In this document: piece after piece, positions 53,083 to 63,601 of the stretch
Numbering within the stretch: position 1 is the first letter of the stretch
How the letters are laid out: each line of letters begins with the position of its first letter
Source: Brachionus manjavacas
Lineage: Eukaryota > Rotifera > Eurotatoria > Ploima > Brachionidae
Length of the DNA: 64,000 nucleotides
Reading direction: 5' to 3'
NCBI GenBank assembly: GCA_019054805.1
Contig: JAHQIY010000003.1
Coordinates: 248,001-312,000 of the forward strand
Program-made: the position numbers and the translations under genes
The notes under the pieces: model-generated
What the model saw: only the letters and a program-made list of their open reading frames with translations
What the model was told of the DNA's origin: nothing
Database searches by the model: none

Positions 53083-53458
53083 TGTACAATCCGAACTCCA
53101 GTTGTTTTAGATTTGATTTCGTCTTTATCACGCCAAAACATGCATTTGAATTCAAACGTATTATAGTTGTTTAATAGTTTATTGCAATAATATAATATAA
53201 ATATAAAGTAATAAATATAATAATATAATGACTTTTTCAAAGGATTGTCTTTGTTTCTTATATAAAGCGTTGACATCTGTATCTCGTTAGGAATGATGAA
53301 TCTTCTAGAATCGAATTCCATTCTGATTCTAGAAATATTGCGAGGCGTGCTAATTAATAACATATAAATAACTTAAATAATATAGTCACTTATTCCATAT
53401 CTATGATTTAAACAAGAAATGATCATCAAGTAAGTGAGCGCTTAAAGTGTGGGTAACA
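53083..53458 (-). repeat. 3' LTR of gypsy-3 (376 bp)
   Basis: On the minus strand it starts TGTTACCCACACTTTAAGCG and ends CGGATTGTACA. The start resembles the other family's TGTTACCC, and the preceding sequence includes GGCTTAACCCGGGGGATT, a spoiled polypurine tract. AATAAA occurs near 53185. Length and interior differ from the 274-bp LTRs. Confidence 0.85.
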
Positions 53459-54418
53459 AATCCCCCGGGTTAAGCCATCATCGACCCTGATGATCGAAAA
53501 TACAAAATATAAGAAAAAATATTCTGCTTTTTCGATGCATAATATGGAATGTTAAGAAAAAAAAAATAAAGATTATGGAGAAAGGATATAAAAATATCAA
53601 GGTAAGTTGCTTGATTGTTTTTGTCTGTTTCTGCCAATTCACAATACTTTTCAATTTTCTATTGCATTCCATATTTTTCTCAATTAAAAGTTTAAAACAA
53701 ATATTTACATTTATTATGATTTTTTTTTTTTTTAATTATAATTTGGTTGTTTAATTTAAACATATTTCGAATTGCAAGTTCATACGATTTGCTATCGTTT
53801 TCTTCTATATGGACATGAGTTATTTCTTCAGTGTTATTTAGTTTCAGATTATCTCTCATATTTTTTCTGCTAATTATCTTATAAATAAATGAGATGAATC
53901 TAAACATCTTTACTATTAATTTAAGAATGAACTAAAACATTATTTAGACAAGAATTAACCCCACAATTTCAAAGAATTAATCTCTTTTTTCTTGTTGTGA
54001 CTGTTTCAAAAAATTGAGATATTTTGTCCATTGTACCTTTTCTAAGACTTTCTAGGTGTGATGCTATGTACACTTCTGTTTCGCTTATAATTTATTCATA
54101 TATTACTGAGTTCTTTGGTTATCACTTTAATTTAATAATAAATTTTAATTTAATGCCTGAATTCTAAACTATCTACTTCCCTAATTTCGTTATTATTTTC
54201 TATCCCCTTATCCAGTCAGTTATTTCAAAATCTTTCTTATTAATCCATAAAAAATAAGCCTTCTGATGTTTCAAACATTTCAATGTCAAAATTTACCGTT
54301 TGATAATAATCTTCAATATAAGGATACCGAATTAATTGCTAAATATGTTGTTAAAAGGTGTGTTGAGTGATATTGAATCCAGTTTCCCAAAGGGACATTT
54401 GTTTATTATTGTCTTATC

Positions 54419-54990
54419 TCAGATAAATATCGAATTTTCAGTTTTACATTCTAAATCTTCGACATAACAGTTGTATACTTTCGGGTTTTCACTTTGTAAC
54501 TTTAAATACCTCAATGAACAAACAAGCCCGTACGCACAAGAAGTCTTTAGCCAATGGGACACAGGGTGTGCCGGTTTAGAAAAAAGACATCGGTTGTCTT
54601 TACAAACCATAACATTTCCAAGGCATTTTTTAGTATATTCCATTATAAAACATTCTTCTCTAGACAATTTTCTAATAACCTTTAGTTCTCAAAATAGTTT
54701 TTAAAAGTTTTAATGAATGTTTTTACGATTGAACTCTTATAGCCAGTTCCTTCAATGGCTTAGCTTTTCCATACCAATGGTGTGACTCTAAATTTTAAGT
54801 CTTTTCTAATCTTTATTTTTTTTCACATGTTGCGGATGACATTTTTGTCTAAGTTTAATGTTGGGTACTTATCTCTAGTTTCACATGTAGGGGTATCACA
54901 TACAGATAAGCTACCTTTTATTTCAAAACAACCGCGAGACCGATAATAAGAAACTATATTATTGTAACTGATGATATCCAATTGAATTGA
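54419..54990 (-). pseudogene. Env-like ectodomain fragment, gypsy-3
   Basis: The clearest part is the 82-codon frame at 54667-54419: SREECFIMEYTKKCLGNVMV, CKDNRCLFSKPAHPVSHWLK, TSCAYGLVCSLRYLK and VEDLECKTENSIFI. Spacing of Cys, Trp and Gly residues follows the ectodomain of gypsy-2. It lies after the chromodomain, as there. The rest of the env-like gene down to 53692 is too broken to read with confidence. Confidence 0.72.
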
Positions 54991-55070
54991 TGTTTCTTCC
55001 CCTTAGCTTTACTTTTTGTATCTTTAGTAGGCTCTTTTCCTAACTTTTTCCAGTATTTATCGATTAGTGA

Positions 55071-55283
55071 CTATTCAATAAAATTTTCCGCCGTTTCCCA
55101 TGTATTATGCTTATTTGAAAATACAGACCATTTTACATGAAATTCGTACTTTTTGTTTTTACTTAGTCTATGATCGATTACCTTTTTCGCTTTGTAAACA
55201 TTTGACTCATCCCCCGGGTTTAATGGTGCCTTATCCACTTTTAAGCGTTGTAGTAGGAATGTGTCTTTAATTGTTTGGCCCAA
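55071..55283 (-). pseudogene. Chromodomain, gypsy-3
   Basis: This 70-codon frame begins with the integrase end (TIKDTFLLQRLKVDKAPLNP). The chromodomain follows: KKVIDHRLSKNKKYEFHVKW and NKHNTWETAENFIE. The aromatic and W-x-x-x-x-N/H-T-W-E pattern is standard. It equals residues about 77-118 of the gypsy-2 block. Confidence 0.85.
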
Positions 55284-55559
55284 CTGGTCTTCGACAGTAT
55301 AATTTTGATTTTTAGTAATTTCGATAATTTTATATGGTCCTTGATATTTAGGATGAAGTTAATTATGAAAACCCATAATTTTTATCCAAACCTTTGTGCC
55401 CAACGGTAAAGTTTCAGTTTGAATTCTGTGAGCCTTGTTATGTGCCTTTATCTGTTTTTCCCTACCTTTGCCAATATTTTCTATAGCCTTTTTTCGATCT
55501 ATGCTACTAAATTAAGTCTTCCACCAAAGTTTCGTCCTTTGCTGACCAATCACAGAAAT

Positions 55560-56130
55560 TGTTCATTTTTCGACCATATGTCAGTTCAAATTGTGAATAC
55601 TTTGTCGTAGTGAATTCTAGTGTTGTACGACAAAAGGACATACGAAATCCATTTTGGCCAGTCTTCCGGATTGTCACAACAGTGTTTGCGTAGACAGGTT
55701 ATTATTTCCTTATTTAATCTTTTTGTTTGATCATTTGTCCTTGGATTGTATGCTGACGTAATAGCATGTTGCGCTCAAACTTGTCTTAGAAGTATCTCCA
55801 TTACTAAGTTAAATTCAGTCCCTTGGTCAAATTAACAACTCTACTTGGACCAAAGATTTAAATGTATTTCCAAAGTATACTCGCTATCTCATTTGCTTCT
55901 TTACTCTAAATGAGTTCGGCAAACGCATGATTTGACATGTACCGAATGATTACAATAATTTCCGCGTACCCTTCAGCAGTTACTGGTTAACCGAATACAA
56001 AGTCGATTTCAATCCTATCAAATATTCCTTGGATGGCTGTCGTCTTAGCATAGTGTTCTTTTGGGAAAGCTAGATGGTTACGTTTTTTAAGGTTCGCATT
56101 TGTTCACAAACTTTATTTTACGTCGCACAT
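55560..56130 (-). pseudogene. Integrase, gypsy-3
   Basis: Broken frames show IQGIFDRIEIDFVFG (first catalytic Asp), YAEIIVIIRYMSNHAFAELI, and after gaps HAITSAYNPRTNDQTKRLN and PEDWPKWISYVLLSYNTRIH. The Glu of the triad appears as Lys in DQTKRLN. Stops are frequent. Confidence 0.75.
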
Positions 56131-56447
56131 TTTTATCCAGTAATAATCAAGTGGTTTCCGACTGGAAATGCCCTAATAAATGAGCATCTCTTATTAGATT
56201 ATCTCTGACTTCCGGTTTAGGAACATACACTACCTCACCTTTCGTGTTTTAATGAAATATTTTATCAGATATTGGCTCGTAGGAGTGGCTATTTGCCAAT
56301 TAGTAGCTCTTTTTACTTGTTTCCTAGGTAATCCTGACAAGAGTTTTTTCTTTTTTAACATAAGTAATAGTGCACTACCTCATTCACATCTAGATGACTT
56401 GAGGATATATTGGCTTATCTGTCATCATTATTTCCTGAAGACTCAGT

Positions 56448-56813
56448 TCACATTAAAACAGGTCTACTTATCGCATCGGCGTTACCATGCGCTGTTCCTT
56501 TGCGATGTGTAATATTTATATCGTAATCTTGAAACATGATGGCCCATCTCGCCAATCTAGCATTAGGTTTTTTTATTCTTATTAACCATTTTAACGCAAT
56601 ATGATCCGTAACTACTTCTACAAATGTACCATATACGTATATTCGAAACTTAATAAATCCAAATACAATTGAGAGACATTCCTTCTCAGTAATTGTGTAG
56701 TTCACTTCGTGTTTAGTAAGAAAACTTGACGCATAGCACACAACATATTCCTTTCCAAACTCGTCTACCTGTACCAATAGCAATGCAAGATCCGATAGCA
56801 ATGTAAGGTGCAT
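56448..56813 (-). pseudogene. RNase H, gypsy-3
   Basis: A 121-codon frame reads VDEFGKEYVVCYASSFLTKH, NYTITEKECLSIVFGFIKFR, VEVVTDHIALKWLIRIKKPN and GTAHGNADAISRPV. It matches RNase H of gypsy-2. The first catalytic Asp region lies upstream in a broken frame (IIHSDAPY). Confidence 0.85.
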
Positions 56814-56933
56814 CTGAGTGAATTATAAACCTTTTTTGGAAGTTTGATTGTCTAAAAATAGGGTACTAAATTAGGGCTTCCTTTAAAGTATTAAAAGCTT
56901 TATTTTGCGCTTCTAAGCATTCAGATCTAAAGT

Positions 56934-57540
56934 CTATTTTAAGAAGTTTGAACAATGGTTGTGCGATTTTTGCATAATCCTTGACAAACCTACAGTAATT
57001 GTTTGTAATTCCGAATACAAACAATTACTGTCAAGCTGTTTCAAATTTTTAGGTGGTGCTCGTTTTTTTATCGCTTCAATTTTTGTGGGGTCCATTTCGA
57101 CAGTTTTAACTGTGATTACATACCTGTGATTACAAGACTTTGACTCTCTAGTCAATCCAATAATATTTGGAAGGCTTTATTTTTAGAACCACCTTTTTAA
57201 GAGCTTTAGCCACTAGCTTAATGTGTTCAAAATGTTCCTTTGCTGTTTATGAGAGAACAATTATATTATCGAGATAAACTTCGCAGCATGATCTTCCTCC
57301 TAAAACACAATGCATAATTTTGCAAAACTGTGCTGGTCCGTTTCTTAACCCGATAGGGAATCTCTTGAATTTTTAGTGTCCGTCTGGTGTCGAAAAACCA
57401 GTCTTGCACTTAGATTCGAAGTGCATTGCTATATGCTTGTATCCACTGGTCAGATCAAATTTGGTAAAGTAAGTTGACCTACCTAGTCTGTCCTAGTCTG
57501 TTCGAGCATTTTATTCACTTCATTTTTTATGTGTTCGCGT
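56934..57540 (-). pseudogene. RT remnants, gypsy-3
   Basis: The frames are heavily shifted. Readable pieces are a finger end near 57500, a palm piece near 57400 (VFRHQTDTKNSRD region in one frame), CEVYLDNIIVLS near 57290 with YLDN in place of YLDD, and the connection VEMDPTKIEAIKKRAPPKNL at about 57095-57035. The altered active site plus stops mean it is inactive. Confidence 0.75.
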
Positions 57541-57629
57541 TCTGCAAGTGACTTTCAATACGGTCTGATGAATATTGGTTCTTCATCCGTAGTGGTTATT
57601 ATAAAAGAATCAACATTGCATATCCCCAG

Positions 57630-58079
57630 TTATTTGAGATCCATTGCAAAGATTTTTTTGATCGAGTATACTGCCATCTTGAAATATTCGAATTCCTCTA
57701 CGTCGAGCTTTTGCTCTGGTTTACATTTAAACTTATCGCTTGGTTTATCTAAGGGCCACTCTTCCTCGAATATATTTTCGTCATGTATTTCTTTTGTTGT
57801 AAGAACACCTTTTAAACTCTCAACATCATTCATATTGGAATCTAAGATTATCGTTTCGCTTGGAAATGTAATTGTATTTTGATTTGGAAAGAATCCAGCA
57901 CCGGTTAAGTTAAAACCAATCCAAACCAAGTAGTGCATCATATTTTGATTATCTATCAACCAGAATTCTAAAAAACATATGTGTCCGCTGATGTTCACTT
58001 CTATTTGCCTGGTCATTTTATCAATCTTCAGAACAGAGTTGTATGCTTTTTTTACTTTCTTGTTCGTCGGACCCGGCAC
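57630..58079 (-). pseudogene. Aspartic protease region and linker, gypsy-3
   Basis: This 149-codon frame shows VLKIDKMTRQIEVNISGHIC, FLEFWLIDNQNMMHYLVWIG and FNLTGAGFFPNQNTITFPSE (flap-side strands), then the acidic linker NIFEEEWPLDKPSDKFKCKP leading toward RT. The catalytic D-S/T-G would be upstream and is lost at the truncation point, about 58090. gypsy-2 is cut at nearly the same place. Confidence 0.75.
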
Positions 58080-58462
58080 TACGTTGTTGATGAAAATGGG
58101 TCATTTTTGACCCAAGCAAATTTATTTTTATTTTTATCGTTTTTTTAATTGACAAATCTTATTTGAACTAAATATACAATATTTTTTACTTTTACAAATC
58201 AAACAATTATTTTTCATTTAATAAATTGAATATCCCTTCTTTAGAATATTAAAAAAAAAAACCGCTTTACTATAATCCTTATTATATTTTTCATGATTGA
58301 AGGATTGATTTTAAATCAACGAATTTCTCAAAATAAAAAATTTGCTATATAAATCAATTAAAAATTATTGATTCAATCAATTTAAAAAAAATAAGTTTTA
58401 TGAATTTAAATTTATTAATTAATCACCTGAACTTAACAACGAATTAGAGTATTAATGAGAAT

Positions 58463-58486
58463 TAAGTAAGTAAGTAAGTAAGTAAG
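58463..58486. repeat. (TAAG)6 microsatellite
   Basis: Six uninterrupted copies of TAAG, followed by ATGAATGTAAG. Confidence 0.95.
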
Positions 58487-58639
58487 ATGAATGTAAGAGA
58501 ATTAGTCCGCTTCTTTTCAGCATTTTCATAAATGACATTTTCATATCATGATTTTTAAAGAGAAGGAGAATCTTGAGAGTTTAATTAATAAGTACTTCAA
58601 AAAATTGAAAAATGGCTTTTCAAATTGAAAATTAAATTG

Positions 58640-59100
58640 TCTGTTGAAAAGTCATGTTACACGATCTTTGCAAAAAACTCTAGAGAAAAAAACAATCTTG
58701 GCCTAAAATTATATGAAAACAAGTAAAATCTAAAAGAAAAAGTTGAGTTCTTAGTAATTTCATTAGACTCAAAACTTACATGTAGTTTAATGGTGGATGA
58801 GATTAAAGAGCGCTGTAACTCAAGGCTAAATATTATAAAATATCTATCGAATAAAAAATAGGGCCTTAAACCCAAAACATTAGGAAATCTATACAAATTC
58901 TTAATAGGATCAATTCTAGATTATGCTTTTCCTTGTATAAATTCACTCACAGAAACTAACAAATATACAAATATATAAATAAAAGCAAAAATTTTTTTTT
59001 TATTTTTAAAATTCTAATTTTATTATATTTTTCCAAATGGTGGATGAATGGGTGAAAGCTCGAATTCGAAAAATTTTCTGAAATAAATAAATAAATAAAA
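58640..59100 (+). mobile_element. LINE-J fragment (RT C-terminal part)
   Basis: Text matches 5700-5990: GATTAAAGAGCGCTGTAACT against GATTAAAGAGCGCTGCAATA, and at protein level IKERCNSRLNIIK, LGNLYKFLIGS and ILDYAFPCINSLTETN. The 3' tail (AATAAATAAATAAATAAA near 59083-59100) differs from the GAGCTCTAGCTC tail, so it is a related subfamily or its tail came from another copy. Confidence 0.72.
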
Positions 59101-60288
59101 TAATTTTTACTTAAATGTATCTCTACCAAGCATTATTTTATGAAAAAGATATTTTATCTTTATTTAATTTTTATCTATTTACAGATAATTATCTTTCATA
59201 AGAATCAGCTACGTAAAGAAAAAATATCTTTCCGTAGTCATTCTCATTCCTCTTTAGTTAAATCTATGTTTTATAATAATTGATTTAAAAGAGTAAATAT
59301 ATTTATAATTGTCTTTTTTAAGAGAAAATCAACTAATTTCGTCTAAGTTTATTTCAATTTAAAAGAACAATTTATGAAAATTTTTCAACTTGCAGCTTTT
59401 TATATCAAAATCAACCGAATTTTTTATTACTACTGAAGTTCCATGTCATTGAAAAAGGTGTCTAAGTTTTTAGGAATGTGTATAGATTTTTATTTATGAA
59501 GTTTGATAGTCTCTCCTATATTATATTTCAAGATAAACTTCAACTGCTAACACTCTTGGTTTGAATTTTTGAATTGAATCCGAGATTTATTGGAGTAGGG
59601 CTCATTATAATGAGAAGAGAAGATGAACACAGTAAATTAAAAATATTATGCGTAATGAACGATTAAATCGTAAAAGAGAGATATCGCTAAACATACTAAC
59701 AAAAAGAAAAGCTTCAATGAAAACTCACCTTAAAGCTAATAAAGACAGGGCTCAAGTGAGAATATGAAAAAGAATGGAAAAATCATTTTAAACAAGTAAA
59801 TTACATGTTTATGAATCTGAATTATGATTAGAGACAGAAAAAATTAATTAAAAAAGTGTTTGACTGTTAAGGAAAAAAAATTAAAATAACATTTGGATAA
59901 AAAAGATTTAATTTATTTAAATCATTTAAATTTTTGCTAATTTTATAAAAAAAAAATTAAAAAACAAATCTTTTTATTAAGGGAAAAAGGGATTTTGTGA
60001 CATCTGATATAAAAATAATAAAAAACGTAAAAAATTTTTAAATTTTATTCATAGTCAAAAATTAGTTTCTAAATAGCAACAAATATTGTTAAACTAAAAG
60101 GCATTAACAGCAAAAGCTCCGTGCATTTTGCAAAATAATTTTACAAACAAGCAGGCTTTATTGCTGGATAAATAAATAAAGTTAGTTGCACTATTAGAAC
60201 TAATTTTTACTACAAAAAAAAATTTAATTTTTTTACCGTATATTAGGTTATTTTTACCAAATTTGACAAAATTAAGATGGAATTTTTA
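59101..60288. other. AT-rich stretch without a gene
   Basis: No coding frame with recognisable content is present. It is the 3' flank of the Pro/Val-repeat gene. Confidence 0.5.
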
Positions 60289-60953
60289 CTATTGGGTAAA
60301 ATTTTTTGAGCAATTCGAATTACATAAACTGACCGGCAAAGGAGTTGGAGCCGGTACAGGCTGAGGACAAGGAGTAAGAACTGGGATGAGAACCGGCTGA
60401 GAAACATGCTGTGGAACTGGCTGTGGTACTGGGACACGAACCGGAACCGGGACTGGAGTAGGCAGTGGTACTGGCACTTGGTGCGGCACCCTTACTGGAA
60501 ATGGCACTTCTACATGAACAGGCACGGGTCTTGGCACTTGAATTTTAATGGGGATAGGAATAGACTCTGCAACTGGTACTGGCTGCGGCACTGGATACGG
60601 TTGAGGAACAGGCACGCGGACTGGTATGCGAACTGGAGTTGGAATAGCAATCGGCTGAGGTACTGGATAAGGCAATGGAACACGAACTCTAACATGATGA
60701 GGAATAGGCTGAGGAATTCGATAAGGCTGTGCCACTGGAACAGGAACAGGTACTTGAAATGGCGTTCGAACAGGGACCCTATGAGCGAAATCAACATGGA
60801 CTGGATTTGAAGCCTTGTAATTTTTTTTAAGATAAAGAAAAAAATTGTTTTTACTACTTGAAAATGTTGAGGAACGGGTATGGGAGTTAGAATTGAATTA
60901 GAAATGGGTGCTTGATTTTGGGAACAAGAGTTATCTGATGGAAGAAAAACCAT
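60289..60953 (-). CDS. Two-exon Pro/Val-repeat protein
   Basis: Exon 1 is 60953-60858 (MVFLPSDNSCSQNQAPISNS ... PVPQHFQ). A 44-nt intron, 60857-60814, has GT (GTAGTAAAA) and AG (ATTACAAG) ends, in phase 0. Exon 2 is 60813-60289. The product is 206 residues. Most of exon 2 alternates Pro with Val, Ile or basic residues (RIPVRVPVPQPYPVPQPVPV, RVPHQVPVPLPTPVPVPVRV), with no gap or stop, and ends CNSNCSKNFTQ. Such Pro-Val repeats form extended chains in structural, cuticle-like proteins; that role is inference. There is no classical signal peptide, so an upstream exon may exist. GC content is higher than in the flanks. The repeat is free of lesions, suggesting selection. Confidence 0.78.
60814..60857 (-). 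other. 44-nt spliceosomal intron
   Basis: GT-AG ends and clean joining of two Pro/Val-containing frames in phase 0. The polypyrimidine part is TTTTTTTCTTTATCTT. Confidence 0.75.
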
Positions 60954-61033
60954 TTTTACTTAATATTTTTAATTGAATATTTTTTATCATAATTTCTAGT
61001 TTTATACTCATTTTGTTTGTTTATGAGCCAACA

Positions 61034-61160
61034 TTGATCAAGTGAGTTTGATTAATTTTCTTTTTTGAATAGTTAATTCATTAAGATTTTAATTGAATCT
61101 TTAAAAGAATTTTAATTAAATATTATGCTTTCAGTTTTTTTTTTAAATTAAAGTAGAGGT
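61034..61160. repeat. Direct repeat, copy 1, upstream of the Pro/Val-repeat gene
   Basis: TTGATCAAGTGAGTTTGATT and the following about 105 bp recur at 63281-63410 with few changes, including GAATAGTTAATTCATTAAGA and a CTTTCAGTTTTTTTT end. It begins about 80 bp above the start codon at 60953, so it may be part of a promoter. Confidence 0.85.
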
Positions 61161-61164
61161 TGTC

Positions 61165-62125
61165 AATGTTAGACCAATATTGAAATTTTAAAGTGCTTTT
61201 TATTAAAGAATATATTGATTTTTGAATATTTTTGTTATTAATTTTTAAAGGATTTTTTTTAAATATCTAATGTTAAATTCTAAATATATATTATATGAAT
61301 AGAATTAGGATATAATTATTTAGTCAAGTAGAACTAAGTAAAAACTGAGTAAGTTAAATTATGCCTTTCTAAAATTTATCATAAAAAGTCAGACAGCAAA
61401 AACAATGATTATAACTTTGAATTTTTTTCTTATAAAAAGAAAATATTTTCCTCATCATTAAAAATATTTTGTTAGAAAATTACGAATTTATTTAATTTAA
61501 ATAACTATTAATCTGATAGTTATTTCTATCGTTGTTGCTTAATAATTTTTAAAATTTTACTTTTATTAGTTCAAAAAAAAAGTCAAAGTCTAAATGTGGC
61601 TTGGTTATTTTAAAAAACTTAAAAAAATTCCAGTAAACTTTAAAATCTTTTAAGTTTACTTGCGTTAGTAAATAAATTTTCGGCAAGAAAATTGTAAACA
61701 TTTTTTAATAATTAAAAATTGATACATATAAACTTATAGCTTTAGAATTATTTTTAAAAAATTTGAGTTCCAATATTGATCTAATTATTACGGAAAGAGA
61801 TTAAAATATCTGTTGAAAAGTTGATGCCAAAAACATTTCAATTTTATAAATGAATTTCTGGGTCTGAAATAACTACAACAATTTTAAAAAACTAGTTTCT
61901 ATACACCTGTGGGTATAAAATTAAATTTTTTGAACCTATATAAAATATATGAAATTTAGTGTTTCATAGGATTTAGATTACGAATTTCAAATTTAGCCTA
62001 AATAATGATCATTTTAAAAAAATAATCAATTCTCCCTTTTTTTAGTAAGCTTAATTATAATATTCAAGTGAAATCAAAATGAAAAAAGAAAAATAGATAA
62101 GTATATTACTCAAAAATTTAATTAA
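61165..62125. other. AT-rich stretch without a gene
   Basis: No gene is seen. Around 61855-61985 lies a diverged copy of the non-coding repeat at about 7250-7370 (shared landmarks GGGTATAAA/AGGTATAAA and AAATTTAGTGTTTC/AAATTTAGGGTTTC). Confidence 0.45.
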
Positions 62126-62134
62126 ATAAAAAAT

Positions 62135-63131
62135 GGATATGTTTTTCGTTAGTAGCTAATTTATTTTTAAAGTAGCTAAATAAAAATATTTTTTAGTAGA
62201 TAATTATTATAGTAGCTAAAATATTTTTTTAGTAGATAAATAAATTTACTAATAGATAATTAAATTAATAGATAATTCGTAAAGTAGCTAAAAAAATTAA
62301 CACCTCATAACATATTGACATTTTTTTTTGAGTTCTTAATTATTCTTTGATGTAATTGACATATGAATTTTTACAAATTGGCACCTCTTAAAGAAATCCA
62401 ACTAATTAATGACCAGTTTTAGAATAAAAACTCAGTCTTTTTCAAACTTTTTCAAACTTTTATACAACATATCATAAAAAATTACATTATGTCGGAAGAA
62501 ACATCTAGCTCAACTTCTATCTTAGCTTTACATCAAGCTCAGTCAAATATTGATGACACAGATAACGATGCAAGTTTGATTGAGAAAGTGGAAAAATTGA
62601 CGACAGTACTTGGGGTCGAAAAGAGGAGCGTAAAACTAAAAATGGTGAAAAAAATTTTTTTAAGTGTACAAACTGCAACAAGCGTCTATGTATTGTTAAG
62701 CATCGTACTGATACTAAAGTAACCTTAAAATTTATACTGCTTTAGCCAATAATGAGAATAATCACAATGATCAGCCAATTGTAGAACAACAAGACACTAT
62801 TTTGGGTGAAATAGATTCATTAAATGTTTTACAAGCAAATGTTGCAAATCAACCAGTCAAACGTTAAAGAGGTCGTCCTCCAAAAGCTAGTCAAAAAGAA
62901 GTCAATAATGGTGTTTCTAAAAGAAATAAATTGAGTAATGATTAAATAATTATTCTAATTATATTTTATTGGTCATTTTTTGTATTTTTTTTTGTCTTAT
63001 TTTTTTATTTTTTTCTTTATAATTAGCTACTTAAATAAAATAATTATCTACTTTTTATTTTTTTTATCTATTTTTCTAAATAATAATTAGCTACAAAAAA
63101 ATAAAATTAGCTACTAACACAAAATATATCC
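62135..63131 (+). mobile_element. MULE-C: 997-bp Mutator-type element with perfect 9-bp duplication
   Basis: The ends are GGATATGTTTTTCGTTAGTA at the left and GGATATATTTTGTGTTAGTA inward from the right, both continuing GCTAATTT. ATAAAAAAT abuts each end (62126-62134 and 63132-63140). Both arms, about 150 bp each, are loaded with GTAGCTAA/GTAGATAA words. The only coding content is a zinc finger and AT-hook protein (62489-62945) related to the ends of the MULE-A transposase; the DDE core and SWIM finger are absent. Confidence 0.9.
62489..62945 (+). pseudogene. MULE-C zinc-finger/AT-hook protein, no transposase core
   Basis: It starts MSEETSSSTSILALHQAQSN, like MSDSESSSTSIL of MULE-A. A shift near 62600 moves into NFFKCTNCNKRLCIVKHRTD, the C-x2-C finger also present in MULE-A (FFKCKNCPKMLYI). 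After another shift near 62735 comes NNENNHNDQPIVEQQDTILG, then VKR, a TAA and RGRPPKASQKEVNNG with KRNKLSND, matching the PRGRSPKN tail of MULE-A. So it is the two ends of a MULE-A-like protein with the centre missing. If translated by shifting or in an intact sibling, it could bind element ends without cutting them. Confidence 0.75.
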
Positions 63132-63280
63132 ATAAAAAATTGGTTTATTTTTTGTGTTTAAATTACAAAATGTATCCAATATTGAAATAACATTGAAAAA
63201 GTGCGATGTTTCAAATTTATTTTTCAGTTTCAAAAAAGAAAAGAAGTTAAAACTTGAAATTGATGAAAGCTGAACCCAAT

Positions 63281-63410
63281 TGATCAAGTGAGCTTGATTA
63301 ATTTTCTTTTTGAATAGTTAATTCATTAAGATTTTAATTGAAATTATAAAAGAATTATAATTAAATATATTTTTCTTTCAGTTTTTTTTTCTTTTTTAAT
63401 TAAAGTAGAT
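63281..63410. repeat. Direct repeat, copy 2
   Basis: Counterpart of 61034-61160 in the same orientation (TTGATCAAGTGAGCTTGATT). No Pro/Val gene follows it on the minus side; MULE-C lies there instead. Confidence 0.85.
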
Positions 63411-63601
63411 GTTTTTAATTTCAGTTATACTAAGATAAAATTTTTAATAATTTTGACTTTGGGTTTGTGATATGATGATCCTTAAAAATGAATTTGTAGT
63501 TTAAAAAGAGTTGAGGGGAGTGGGTAAATTTTGCGAAATAGATGAATCCTTGTTCCTCAAAGTCAAAAACTTGAATTTCCTTAATTTTTATTATTTATTC
63601 T

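Larger units (their letters stand above)
53083..58090 (-). mobile_element. gypsy-3: degenerate 5'-truncated chromodomain Ty3/gypsy element
   Basis: Down the minus strand: protease (58079-57630), RT remnants (57540-57160), RT connection (57155-56934), RNase H (56813-56448), integrase (about 56100-55560), chromodomain (55283-55071), env-like ectodomain (54990-54419), small ORFs, polypurine tract and 3' LTR (53458-53083). The 5' LTR and gag are missing, as in gypsy-2. Similarity to gypsy-1/2 is clear at protein level but low, so it is another lineage with the same gene order. Confidence 0.9.

Noticed and set aside
58463..58486. (TAAG)6 as telomeric repeat
   Set aside because: Too short and not a known animal telomere unit; an ordinary microsatellite.
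60406..60810. Trp/Arg/Asn-rich plus-strand frame
   Set aside because: Exact antisense of the Pro/Val-repeat exon; the repeat keeps several frames open.
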